Shown: positions 7,592-15,646 of the stretch, piece by piece | How positions within the stretch are numbered: the first letter of the stretch is position 1 | Layout of the letters: the number at the start of each line of letters is the position of its first letter | Assembly (NCBI GenBank): GCA_002338505.1 | Contig: DDIK01000073.1 | Span: forward strand, 1 to 26,983 | Direction of reading: 5' to 3' | DNA length: 26,983 nt | DNA from: Bacteriovorax sp. UBA1852 | Lineage (GTDB): Bacteria; Bdellovibrionota; Bacteriovoracia; Bacteriovoracales; Bacteriovoracaceae | Program-made: the position numbers and the translations under genes | Notes under the pieces: generated by a model | Database searches by the model: none | What the model saw: the letters and a program-made list of their open reading frames with translations, nothing else | What the model was told of the DNA's origin: nothing

Positions 7592-9445
7592 ATGAAATCC
7601 AAGAAAAACATTAAAGGATTTCAATTAAAGGCATTTGATATTTCATATTCTGATTTATCAATTGCTAAGAACAAACTTCTTATTGGAAGCGATGCTTCTT
7701 GTGATCTTGTTATAAGCTCTCCATCAATATCTTCATACCACGCGATGATCGTTCATCTCGATGATGGTATTCTTTTAGTAGATCTAGAAAGTAATAATGG
7801 AACATTTGTTAATGGAGAGAGCATTCAAAGACATTTCGTCTGTGATGGTGATCACCTTAAGTTTGCCGATGTCGACTACCGAGTAGAAGAAACTATATTG
7901 GCGACATTTGTTGATGTTGATAAGGATGTCGTCTCAATTAACTCTCAATCAGAAGCTATTCCAGTTGCTATTCCTGAGAAAACAGGACTTGTCCTCATTG
8001 ATGACGAATATTGTGATATTGTTTTTGATGAGATGGATGTCTCACCAGTCATCTCAGATAATCATTTTAATGTAGATTTCTCTAACTTTGTTGATCCCTA
8101 TGAGCCAAAAGAAGATGTACAAAGTATTAAAGACTCCAAAGAGAAGTTAGCTATCGAGATATCTACTCTGAATTGTTCAAATATAATAGACTTCGATATT
8201 ATAGAGGCTTCTTCTGCCAGGAAATTGAATAAAATTCTTAATCAACATATTACACATGTTTTTGGAGAAGAGGCAAAGGCAAATGTTTCTAACTCAAGTG
8301 GTAAGTTTCTTTTAAGTCTTCCAGAGAGTTTAAATAAAAGGAATGTGACGAAGGAAGAAAATCTCAATTCATCTACAATTCAATTGAGTGTAAACGAAAC
8401 AGTCTCTGTCTATAAAGGCTCCAATGAGGTTACTTTAAAGCTTGTTAATCTTAAGGAAAGAGTACTTGCTGACAAGTTTTTTACTGTTGAAAAAGAGCTT
8501 TATAAAGAAGGTTCAAAAGTCCTAGGGGCAGTGCTGAGCATCGCTCTCTTGCTGTTGCTTGTTGACACTAATATACCAAAGCCAGAAAAAAAGAAAGAGT
8601 TTGTTATATATAAAAAGGCTATTCCAGCAAAAGAAGTAACGAAGAAGTCGACTGAAAATGTTGCTAAGAAAGACGTTGATAATGGTTCTAGTCAAAAGAA
8701 TGATAAAGTTATTAAGAAGGCCGTTGCAAAGAACGATCCTAAACCAGTAAAAAAGACAAAGCCTAAAAAGATCAAAAGAAAACTCACAAAAGTGAAACCA
8801 GTAAAGAAAGTTACACCTAAAAAGGTAGTTAAAAAGGTAAGAAAGATTGTGAAGGCTAAGCCAAAACCTAAGTTTAAGCTTAAACTAAGAAAGTCTCTCA
8901 AGGGTATGCTGGCACAAACTGATGTATCGAAGATAACTTCTAAAACAGCCACAACCTCTGCGCTACCAAATGAGAATGCAAAGGTGGGAAAACTTGCATC
9001 TAATAGTGGTGCTAAAACAATGAGTAATTTAGGAAGCGGTACAAATCTTTCTGGTAATTATGATAAGTCTAAGGGAATCAGAGGGCTAGCATCAAAACGT
9101 GGAGTTGAGATGGCGAATACCTCGAGAAAGACTGTCGTTCTTGGTTCAATGGATCCTGAGCTCTTAAGAAAAATACTTAGAGAATATCTCCCTCAATTTA
9201 GACATTGCTACCAAAGTGAGCTTGATAAGAAAGATAACTCACAAGGTACTGTTGATCTTAACTTTAGAATTAACGGGGCTGGTCGAGTAAGCTCTGTAAA
9301 TATTGGTGGAGCTGACTTTTCTAAGGGAACTGTTAATTGTCTTGGCTCTGTTTTGAAGCTTATACAATTTCCACGACCTAAGGGTGGAGGGGTTGTTGAT
9401 GTTAAGCAACCACTCAACTTCTCTTCATCTAAGAATAGAATCTAA
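7592..9445 (+). CDS. FHA domain - membrane helix - AgmX/PglI (TonB-like) C-terminal protein, GltG-like
   Basis: The 617-residue bitopic protein has an FHA domain at about residues 20-100 with SSYH (47-50) and NNGTFVNG (68-75). The usual Gly-Arg is Gly32-Ser33 here. An acidic cytoplasmic linker leads to one membrane helix at about 310-326. Next comes a periplasmic spacer very rich in Lys/Pro/Val (about 330-440), then a Ser/Gly/Asn-rich linker, then an AgmX/PglI-type C-terminal domain (about 515-617) with two Cys (539, 583) and the pattern LREYLPQFRHCYQSEL. This order is that of GltG, which links cytoplasm to outer membrane through a TonB-like arm. AGGTG at 7583-7587 precedes the ATG. It is the last gene of the operon; no convincing terminator follows. 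Confidence 0.88.
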   Translation: MKSKKNIKGFQLKAFDISYSDLSIAKNKLLIGSDASCDLVISSPSISSYHAMIVHLDDGILLVDLESNNGTFVNGESIQRHFVCDGDHLKFADVDYRVEETILATFVDVDKDVVSINSQSEAIPVAIPEKTGLVLIDDEYCDIVFDEMDVSPVISDNHFNVDFSNFVDPYEPKEDVQSIKDSKEKLAIEISTLNCSNIIDFDIIEASSARKLNKILNQHITHVFGEEAKANVSNSSGKFLLSLPESLNKRNVTKEENLNSSTIQLSVNETVSVYKGSNEVTLKLVNLKERVLADKFFTVEKELYKEGSKVLGAVLSIALLLLLVDTNIPKPEKKKEFVIYKKAIPAKEVTKKSTENVAKKDVDNGSSQKNDKVIKKAVAKNDPKPVKKTKPKKIKRKLTKVKPVKKVTPKKVVKKVRKIVKAKPKPKFKLKLRKSLKGMLAQTDVSKITSKTATTSALPNENAKVGKLASNSGAKTMSNLGSGTNLSGNYDKSKGIRGLASKRGVEMANTSRKTVVLGSMDPELLRKILREYLPQFRHCYQSELDKKDNSQGTVDLNFRINGAGRVSSVNIGGADFSKGTVNCLGSVLKLIQFPRPKGGGVVDVKQPLNFSSSKNRI

Positions 9446-9542
9446 AACTATATGATTATAGATGCTTAGCACTGTTTCTTAGCTGTAAACTCTTTAGACA
9501 CACTATAAAAAACACTCAAAAATCCATGTAAAGCGTTATTCT

Positions 9543-9551
9543 TGTTATCTT
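9543..9551 (+). promoter_or_regulatory. extended -10 promoter, predicted leaderless start
   Basis: TG at 9543-9544 followed after one base by TATCTT (9546-9551) matches an extended -10. The predicted +1 is 9558, the A of the ATG. There is no good -35 and no Shine-Dalgarno sequence before the gene. The stretch 9446-9557 holds no other clear signal. Confidence 0.45.
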
Positions 9552-9557
9552 ATAGAT

Positions 9558-10820
9558 ATGAAAAAACTATTTATAAGAACGATTGTATCGACATCCGTAT
9601 TATTTAATCTCTGTGCTTTTGCTGAGGGTACTAAGACCTGGTATGAAAAAGACAGAGGAGAAAAAAGTATTAGAAATGGCTACGAAGAGGTCTTTGATAA
9701 TTACTCTGAAGCTGACATAAGGGAGATCTTCTCTGGAGGAAACCTCTACTGTGAATCACGGATAATCAAGAAACTTAATAAGTTAGATGACGACGATAAG
9801 GAGTTTGCAGTTATTAAAGCAAACTCTCTAGGTCTCATCGATGAAGTGATGACGGATATTTTATTACAATATACAAAAGCTTACGAAGAGATCCCATCTT
9901 CAATAGAGAGAAATAATTTTCGCATACGTAAAGGACGTGATCTTGTTGAAAAAATGTATCGCAGCCTCTTTGCAAGAAGTAATAGTCCTAGGTTTTGTCT
10001 TACTAATAACTTCAAGCCCTTTGTTGAAGAACTTAATAAAATAGCTGCTGAAGATGAGCATAAGTTCATATTTCAGTTCCTAAATCACTATGCAAAGAAA
10101 AAGAAGTTAATATCTAAAGAGCAATTCAAGCAAATTGAAATGCTTCGAATTCACCATTATTCTCCAGATAAGCTTTCATCAATTCGCGATTATAAGCAAA
10201 AGCAAAGAGAATTAAAAAAGTTAGGTTACGACTTGAACACTACTACAACCCCTTTTCATATTAATGAAAGAGGAGAAGGTGAGCTTTCGTTAAGAACTAA
10301 TATTTACATGAATTATAGTAACGTTGTTATAAAAGGAATGGTAGAGGTTTTGGAAAATATGAATGTGAGAACAAATGCTGATCGCTCTCATCTTGTTTTC
10401 TCTAAGTTGAATGATATTGTTATTGAAAAAGTTAAACTTTCTCAAACAGAACAGTTACGCGCTAGTGTAAAGCTCTATAAAAGAGAAAAAAAGGAATTAT
10501 TAAGTACTATATATGCTAAGGGATTAAGTTTCTCTTATCGAGAACATGTGGCAATGGCGTTTGAGCTTGGCTTAATTAATGAGATTGATCTCGAGTTCTT
10601 CTCATCTCTTCAGACAAAAGTAATAGAAAAGACAATCATACAAAAAGTAGTATCAGAATCAAAAAAATATGGAATTGTTGCGACAGCGCTAGGTGGACCT
10701 ACTGCTGGCTATTTATACTCACTTATAGTCTCATTTACTGATAGTTATGTGAATGGCAATGAGAAGAAACCGACATATAAGCATGACTTATTTTATGGAA
10801 ATTGTGGAGGTAAATTATGA
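9558..10820 (+). CDS. secreted protein of unknown function, paired with a metalloprotease gene
   Basis: I do not recognise this 420-residue protein. It has a signal peptide (MKKLFIRTIV..., cleavage near CAFA at about 22). The mature part is highly charged and mostly helical, and a mildly hydrophobic, glycine-containing stretch lies near the end (about 375-398, GIVATALGGPTAGYLYSLIV). It ends with a Cys-Gly-Gly segment. No catalytic motif is visible. There is no Shine-Dalgarno sequence; a -10 box ends 7 nt before the ATG, so the mRNA may be leaderless. Its stop overlaps the start of the HEYTH protein (ATGA at 10817-10820), so the two are made together. A substrate, inhibitor or chaperone role for the protease is possible but unproven. 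Confidence 0.7.
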   Translation: MKKLFIRTIVSTSVLFNLCAFAEGTKTWYEKDRGEKSIRNGYEEVFDNYSEADIREIFSGGNLYCESRIIKKLNKLDDDDKEFAVIKANSLGLIDEVMTDILLQYTKAYEEIPSSIERNNFRIRKGRDLVEKMYRSLFARSNSPRFCLTNNFKPFVEELNKIAAEDEHKFIFQFLNHYAKKKKLISKEQFKQIEMLRIHHYSPDKLSSIRDYKQKQRELKKLGYDLNTTTTPFHINERGEGELSLRTNIYMNYSNVVIKGMVEVLENMNVRTNADRSHLVFSKLNDIVIEKVKLSQTEQLRASVKLYKREKKELLSTIYAKGLSFSYREHVAMAFELGLINEIDLEFFSSLQTKVIEKTIIQKVVSESKKYGIVATALGGPTAGYLYSLIVSFTDSYVNGNEKKPTYKHDLFYGNCGGKL

Positions 10821-12022
10821 GAAATATAATTTTACTAATTGCACTCTTGATTGCAGCCAAGTCTTTTGCTGTTAAAACATACTCCGTAGTGACAGAAATT
10901 GTCGAAAGAGATACTGATAATGAATTATCTTTTACAAAGAAAAAGCTAAAAAACCTGCTTTCGACAGATAAGTTTGAAGGTAAGTATTTTAAAATTGTTA
11001 AAGGTACTGGTGATGATCCTATTCTTAACGACGGATCTCTAGATGCTCAAAAAGCTGCTAATGTATATTATCACCTTGAAAAAGCAAGAGATTACTTTGT
11101 TTCGATCGGCGGAGTTCAAGACTATCAGGCTGTAATTAGAATCGATATTATTAATTTTCAACATAGTTCTTGGCATTTTGTTAATCCAAATACTATAGAT
11201 TCCGTTAGTAAAGAGAAGCCACAGAAATTTAATAATGCTGAAACTATTAGTAAGGGAACAGGTGATATGAGTTTAGGTGTTAAGCCTTGGGGTAATGAGA
11301 TTTGGTTTAGACCACCTAAGAAAGTTAAAATTTCTAATGAAGATAAAGCTGAGTTCAAGAAAATGATTAAAGGCTCTCTACCGAAGAATACTTCATTTAA
11401 TATTGATATGCTTACGTTTTCAGGAATTGAGGCGTTTTTTGCAGAAGATACTGAAGAATCTCTTAAAACTAATGCTGAATCAATACTGACAAATTATTTA
11501 AGAGATAGTGCTATTAGGTGGGCAATACCTGAAATTGCGACGCTTATCATTAGTTACCAAAGTGCTTTCTTGGATACTGCATTTATCCCAGGTATTATCT
11601 ATCATGAATATACACATCTTGTGATGGCAGATGTTCTCCCTCCTGTTGTTAATAATCCTTTTATTGAGGGGTATGCAGATTTCTTTGCTATCAAGGTGGC
11701 AAATACTGATAAGTTTGCTAATGATCTCGGAGAATATGGATCTAATTTTAAGGAGAGGACTTCAGAGAGCGAAATAGTTTTTGAAGAGTCTTTAAATGAG
11801 AAGCTTGGCTCAGACTTTATGCTCTCACTTCTCTTTGATCTCGAAAAGAAAATCACTGAACTTGAAGGCGACCCAGCATACTTCTCAAAGAAACTATATC
11901 AGATGAGAAAAATCATGACTGTTGATTCAGACATTTCTGTGGATCTTGGTGATCTCTTATGGGCCACTTTTCCAAAGTACCGTAGGGTTATTATTGGAAT
12001 GATGGCCAATAGAGGAATCTAA
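10817..12022 (+). CDS. secreted zinc metalloprotease-like protein (HEYTH)
   Basis: The 401-residue protein has a signal peptide (about 1-18, ending SFA). The zinc-binding motif HEYTH is at 263-267, and a second acidic ligand candidate Glu284 lies in FIEGYADFF. HExxH followed by about 17 residues and then Glu-Gly-x-x-Asp resembles gluzincin peptidases. A long N-terminal part of about 240 residues before the motif could be a prodomain or substrate-binding domain. The C-terminal ~110 residues are helical. A strong GGAGGT at 10806-10811 lies inside the upstream gene. The function is probably periplasmic or extracellular proteolysis; in a predator that could mean prey digestion, which is speculation. 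The exact peptidase family was not identified. Confidence 0.72.
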   Translation: MRNIILLIALLIAAKSFAVKTYSVVTEIVERDTDNELSFTKKKLKNLLSTDKFEGKYFKIVKGTGDDPILNDGSLDAQKAANVYYHLEKARDYFVSIGGVQDYQAVIRIDIINFQHSSWHFVNPNTIDSVSKEKPQKFNNAETISKGTGDMSLGVKPWGNEIWFRPPKKVKISNEDKAEFKKMIKGSLPKNTSFNIDMLTFSGIEAFFAEDTEESLKTNAESILTNYLRDSAIRWAIPEIATLIISYQSAFLDTAFIPGIIYHEYTHLVMADVLPPVVNNPFIEGYADFFAIKVANTDKFANDLGEYGSNFKERTSESEIVFEESLNEKLGSDFMLSLLFDLEKKITELEGDPAYFSKKLYQMRKIMTVDSDISVDLGDLLWATFPKYRRVIIGMMANRGI

Positions 12023-12048
12023 AAAAATTACACGTTGCGCGATTATCG

Positions 12049-12077
12049 TTGAGGTAAATCCTGTTTAGGTGTACCTT
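12049..12077 (+). promoter_or_regulatory. possible promoter for the 12112 gene
   Basis: TTGAGG (12049-12054) and TACCTT (12072-12077) are separated by 17 bases. Transcription would start near 12084, giving a leader of about 28 nt that contains GGAG at 12102-12105. The -10 is imperfect. Confidence 0.3.
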
Positions 12078-12111
12078 GCTCCAAAATATAAACCACAACT
12101 TGGAGATATCG

Positions 12112-12846
12112 ATGATCAGGTACATTTCAACTTCATTAATAGTCTTTCTTATGACTTTTAATTCAATGGCACAGAATGCAAGCATTCAAAAAAATGCGAT
12201 TTCAAATACTTTGGCAAAGTATGAATTCATGCTCACTTCAGCACCGAATGCCGGAACAGATGAAGCGAATGCAGTTGCTGCAAAGCTTAAGTCTGAACTA
12301 GAGGAGCTTGCTAAAAATGCTTCTAGAGAAGAGTTAAAGAAAGAGTTTAATAAAATAGTTTCTAAAATTCCATCTACTAAGAAAAGACAAGAATATATTG
12401 AAGTTTTAGAAAACTCATCTAGAGCAGAACTAAGCGCGCTTATGAGTAACCCAAAATTTCTAAGCGATACTTTTAGAGGAGAAGGTTCAAACTTTACTTC
12501 ATCTCAAGATCTCTTCAGTAATGCTCTTTATATACTACTTGGTGGAGTTGTTCTCTTTGCAATTATTGCAGCAATAAGTGATGCTTCTGATCACCAATAC
12601 TACTTCTCTTCAGCAATTTCTTTCTATCAATTTGGAGCTTTTGCATTCTGTTCTTCTGGAGACCTAACTTGGGACGAAGAAGATTTTCTTATCGACAATG
12701 CACTTTCAAAGTGTGAGAGAAATGCTTATAACCCAGAAACTTGTAGATTCTCAAGATTTGATGTTGACGAATTTGTTTACGAAGATCCATATGGATTTGA
12801 TGAAGTCGAGTGTAGAATTAGAGCAGTAGCAAAAGCTGACAAATAA
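12112..12846 (+). CDS. exported or membrane protein of unknown function with four Cys near the C-terminus
   Basis: I do not recognise this 244-residue protein. The start at 12112 is chosen because GGAG at 12102-12105 precedes it and it gives a clean signal peptide (MIRYISTSLIVFLMTFNSMA); an in-frame TTG at 12076 would add 12 non-signal-like residues. Residues about 25-130 are helical and charged. A membrane helix lies at about 137-155 (ALYILLGGVVLFAIIAAI). After it comes an aromatic/acidic tail with Cys180, 201, 211 and 234, which could form disulfides if exported. It appears to be a one-gene transcript with its own promoter and a strong terminator. Confidence 0.7.
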   Translation: MIRYISTSLIVFLMTFNSMAQNASIQKNAISNTLAKYEFMLTSAPNAGTDEANAVAAKLKSELEELAKNASREELKKEFNKIVSKIPSTKKRQEYIEVLENSSRAELSALMSNPKFLSDTFRGEGSNFTSSQDLFSNALYILLGGVVLFAIIAAISDASDHQYYFSSAISFYQFGAFAFCSSGDLTWDEEDFLIDNALSKCERNAYNPETCRFSRFDVDEFVYEDPYGFDEVECRIRAVAKADK

Positions 12847-12870
12847 TCATTACAACTATTTAGATATACA

Positions 12871-12898
12871 AAAGGGAGACATAGGTCTCCCTTTTTTT
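12871..12898 (+). terminator. intrinsic terminator
   Basis: Perfect stem GGGAGAC (12874-12880) / GTCTCCC (12885-12891) with a 4-base loop, preceded by AAA and followed by seven T. It ends the transcript of the 12112 gene. On the other strand there is only an AAA-flanked version, so + strand use is most likely. Confidence 0.9.
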
Positions 12899-12919
12899 GT
12901 AATAGTAAATCTTTACATG

Positions 12920-12947
12920 TTGCTCTTAAAATATCGTAAGGTATAAT
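12920..12947 (+). promoter_or_regulatory. promoter of tonB-like gene, predicted near-leaderless
   Basis: TTGCTC (12920-12925) and a perfect TATAAT (12942-12947) with a 16-base spacer. The predicted +1 is about 12954, one base before the ATG at 12955. Confidence 0.5.
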
Positions 12948-12954
12948 TTATAAT

Positions 12955-13560
12955 ATGCAAATGAACTCGAATAAACCCATAAGAACTTTATTCTTTATTC
13001 TCACTCTATGTGTTCATGGTTTTTTACTATTTAATTCGAATCATACTCCAAGCTCTCGAATTAATTTCAGTGAAAAATTTAATGATATATCTCAAATTAA
13101 GGTTGCGTTGAAGCTCCTTGAAAAGAAAGAAGTCACTCAAGCAAAGAAAACACCTAGAAAAAAGGTGAGGAAAGCGCCGAAGAAAAAAGTAAAGAAGTCG
13201 GTTGCAAAGAAAGATCTTGCTCAAGAGAAAACACTTAAGAAAATCGTCAAAAGGGAATCAGGTTCTTTACAAGAAGAAGCACTCTATCTTAAAAGAGTTC
13301 GAGATGAAATTTTAAGACATAAGAAATACCCGCGTATTGCAAGAAAACTAAGAAAGTCTGGTATTGTAAGTATCTCTTTTGATATTGAGTACCCAGGAAA
13401 AGTAAATAATTTAAAAGTTGTGAAAAAACTCGATTTCGAGCCACTTAATAAGTCAGCACTTGAATCTGTTAAGTCGATTGAGAAATTTCCTGTAATGCCT
13501 GACTCTTTAAGTTCAAAAAAGCTCAAGGTAAGTCTGCCAATCTCTTTCGAAATTCTGTAA
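12955..13560 (+). CDS. tonB: TonB-family energy-transducing protein
   Basis: The 201-residue protein has the TonB layout: a short cytoplasmic start, one membrane helix at about 11-26 that holds a histidine (His21), a periplasmic spacer made mostly of Lys/Arg/Pro/Val/Ala (about 60-105), and a C-terminal TonB domain (about 108-201) with a KYPRIARKLRKSGIVSISFDI-like core split around Tyr-Pro. TonB couples the inner-membrane proton gradient to outer-membrane receptors. It stands just before a TonB-dependent receptor gene and probably serves it. No exbB/exbD lies next to it. A second in-frame ATG at 12961 is possible. AAGG at 12938-12941 is too far away to be a good ribosome site. Confidence 0.85.
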   Translation: MQMNSNKPIRTLFFILTLCVHGFLLFNSNHTPSSRINFSEKFNDISQIKVALKLLEKKEVTQAKKTPRKKVRKAPKKKVKKSVAKKDLAQEKTLKKIVKRESGSLQEEALYLKRVRDEILRHKKYPRIARKLRKSGIVSISFDIEYPGKVNNLKVVKKLDFEPLNKSALESVKSIEKFPVMPDSLSSKKLKVSLPISFEIL

Positions 13561-13592
13561 TTTTTATCAAAAATACATACATCTACAAAATA

Positions 13593-13621
13593 GTGACACA
13601 TTTCAAAATCTCTATGATAAT
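13593..13621 (+). promoter_or_regulatory. promoter of the TonB-dependent receptor gene
   Basis: GTGACA (13593-13598) and GATAAT (13616-13621) with a 17-base spacer; predicted +1 near 13628, about 3 nt before the ATG at 13631. The stretch 13610-13628 matches the classical 19-bp Fur box at about 11 positions, a weak hint of iron control that could be chance in AT-rich DNA. Confidence 0.45.
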
Positions 13622-13630
13622 TAATTACTT

Positions 13631-15634
13631 ATGAGGGTATTTCTTTTTTTTATTTTAGCCATTTCTACTTGGGCCAATGAGAGTAATTATGAACTCGATA
13701 CTGTCCATGTCACACATGAAGATGATGGTATCTATACTCAAGAAGATAGTGCAACGAGTGATATCATCAATCTTGAGAGCATTAATAATCATCAAGCAAA
13801 TTCAATGGATGATATTTTGAGATTATCATCCGGAGCTACTACTGCTGGTGGACCAAGAAGTTCTGGTGAAGCTGTGCAGGTGCGAGGCCTAGATGCTAAT
13901 AAGATCTACGTCTACATTGACGGGGCCAGACAAAATTTTTCGACTGATCATAGTACTATGATAGCCATTGACCCTGAAGATATCAAAGCAGTGAAGGTCA
14001 ATAAGTCCTCATCAAATTTTTCTCACTCAGGAAGTCTTGGTGGTGGAATTGAATTGAAGACTAAGGGCGCGAGAGACTATCTCAAAGCCGGTCATGAACA
14101 AGGCTTTTTAATGAAGTCATCATTTCAGGATGCCAACGATGAAGCAATGTTTAGTGTGAAAGCATTTGCGATTGAAGGAGATTCTGACTACTTACTTTCT
14201 ATGACAGATAGAGATGCTAAAAATACAAAGACATATGACGATCAAATACTAGAGAACTCAGCATATAAAGATCAAGCAGCTCTTTTTAAATTTAATAAAT
14301 CATTTTCTAATAATAAACTAAGCTTTACCTATAGCTTTTTTAATCGCAAAGATGAAGCACCTTTAAATCCAACTCTAGATCCTCCTTTGAATATAAGAGA
14401 GCTTAATTCAAAGAATGAAGTTAAGAGAAATATGGGAGTGCTTAACTTTTCAAGAAAAAGCAGTAAGTATCAAAGGGAGCTTAAAGGAAATATATCTTTT
14501 ACTGACCAATCTCTTACAAAGAATAGGGCAAGTGATGGGAGAAAAGAGCTTCGAAATATTAAGACTCTAGGTCTCTCGTTCGAAGATAACTTCAGCCCTG
14601 CAAACTCCATAAGTCTTAATATAGGCCATGAGCTAAATAGAGATGAACTTAAGGGGATGTCAAATAACCTTCTCTTATCATCATATCCTAATGGAATAAG
14701 TAGCACGCTTTCTAATTTTATTGATTTTAGTTATAAACCTGATCAATTCTTTGAGTATCAATTAGGACTTAAGACGTACTTTTATAATCTCTCATCTGAC
14801 GATCCCACATTAGAAGATCGCGATGAGGTATTTTTAAAAAAGAAATTAGGTCTTAAATTCTCTCCAACCAAGAATCTCAAATTCTTTGGTGTTTATTCTG
14901 AGGGACTTAATACTCCAAAGATTCAAGAGCTCTATCTTGATGGCTTTCACTTTGAAGGTGATGATTTCTATACTGCCGATAATTACTTTATCCCTAATCT
15001 TGAATTAAGACCTGAAAGCTCTGACACTTTTGAGGTTGGATTAACCTATGAGAAAAGTTTCTTCGATCTTGACCTTTTAAAGCTAGGTTATAGTCGTTAC
15101 TGGACTAGTGCTGAGAATTATATAACTCTTTATCAGACCTTTGGTGATCCATGGGAAGAGATAAATGGAACTACTCAAGCTGTTAATATCCCTGAAGCGA
15201 GACTATATGGGCAAGATCTTAGCTTTGAATATACCTATGACTTTATGACATATAAAGGAAGCTATAGTCGAATACGAGGTGATAATATCTCCGAAGGAAT
15301 TTATCTTCAAAGGCTTTCAGCGGATACTTATCTTCATGAGATAAGTTTCTATCTTGATAAGTATAATGTAAATTTTGGTTATCTTGGACTAAACACACTT
15401 AAGCAGGACCGAGTGAATCCTCAGACAACTCAAAGAGAAACGGCAACAAACGGATACTTTGTTCATAGTGTTTTTTTGAATAAGAGATTTGAAAGAGGAG
15501 GACTTAAAGGTCTTAGTTTTCATTCAAAAGTTGAGAACTTAACAAATCGTTCATATCGAAAACATGCCTCAAACATTGATGAGACAGGAATTGATTACAA
15601 GTTTGGAATATCATATAAAGTAATGACATTATAA
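13631..15634 (+). CDS. TonB-dependent outer-membrane receptor, haem/haemoglobin type
   Basis: The 667-residue protein has a signal peptide (about 1-15), a TonB box DTVHVT (23-28), a plug domain at about 40-155 (VQVRGLDANKIYVYIDGARQ, then GGGIELKTKGARDYL) and a long beta-barrel. The plug wording and the segment NTPKIQELY (427-435), His440, IPNLELRPE (454-462) match the FRAP-His-NPNL region of haem/haemoglobin receptors, with FRAP and NPNL altered. The end carries the usual 'VENLTNRSYRKHAS' motif. It lies 70 nt after tonB. It most likely imports haem or an iron complex; the substrate is inferred. There is no Shine-Dalgarno sequence before the ATG. A 12-base gap with a good ribosome site leads to the next gene. 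Confidence 0.85.
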   Translation: MRVFLFFILAISTWANESNYELDTVHVTHEDDGIYTQEDSATSDIINLESINNHQANSMDDILRLSSGATTAGGPRSSGEAVQVRGLDANKIYVYIDGARQNFSTDHSTMIAIDPEDIKAVKVNKSSSNFSHSGSLGGGIELKTKGARDYLKAGHEQGFLMKSSFQDANDEAMFSVKAFAIEGDSDYLLSMTDRDAKNTKTYDDQILENSAYKDQAALFKFNKSFSNNKLSFTYSFFNRKDEAPLNPTLDPPLNIRELNSKNEVKRNMGVLNFSRKSSKYQRELKGNISFTDQSLTKNRASDGRKELRNIKTLGLSFEDNFSPANSISLNIGHELNRDELKGMSNNLLLSSYPNGISSTLSNFIDFSYKPDQFFEYQLGLKTYFYNLSSDDPTLEDRDEVFLKKKLGLKFSPTKNLKFFGVYSEGLNTPKIQELYLDGFHFEGDDFYTADNYFIPNLELRPESSDTFEVGLTYEKSFFDLDLLKLGYSRYWTSAENYITLYQTFGDPWEEINGTTQAVNIPEARLYGQDLSFEYTYDFMTYKGSYSRIRGDNISEGIYLQRLSADTYLHEISFYLDKYNVNFGYLGLNTLKQDRVNPQTTQRETATNGYFVHSVFLNKRFERGGLKGLSFHSKVENLTNRSYRKHASNIDETGIDYKFGISYKVMTL

Positions 15635-15646
15635 AAAGGAGTTAAA

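Noticed and set aside
8620..8900. Lysine/proline-rich stretch as a possible DNA repeat array
   Set aside because: There is no exact repeat unit; it is a low-complexity periplasmic spacer.
8692..8952. Minus-strand open frame rich in Phe and Leu
   Set aside because: It is the reverse reading of the lysine-rich spacer of the FHA-TonB-like protein; poly-Lys codons read backward give Phe/Leu.
9448..9461. CTATA-TGAT-TATAG hairpin after the Glt-like operon
   Set aside because: The stem is short and AT-only with no T-run, so it is not a convincing terminator.
12076..12111. TTG start extending the 12112 gene by 12 residues
   Set aside because: The extension does not look like a signal peptide start, and GGAG precedes the ATG at 12112.
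13610..13628. Fur box before the receptor gene as a separate feature
   Set aside because: Only about 11 of 19 positions match the consensus, not enough in AT-rich DNA.
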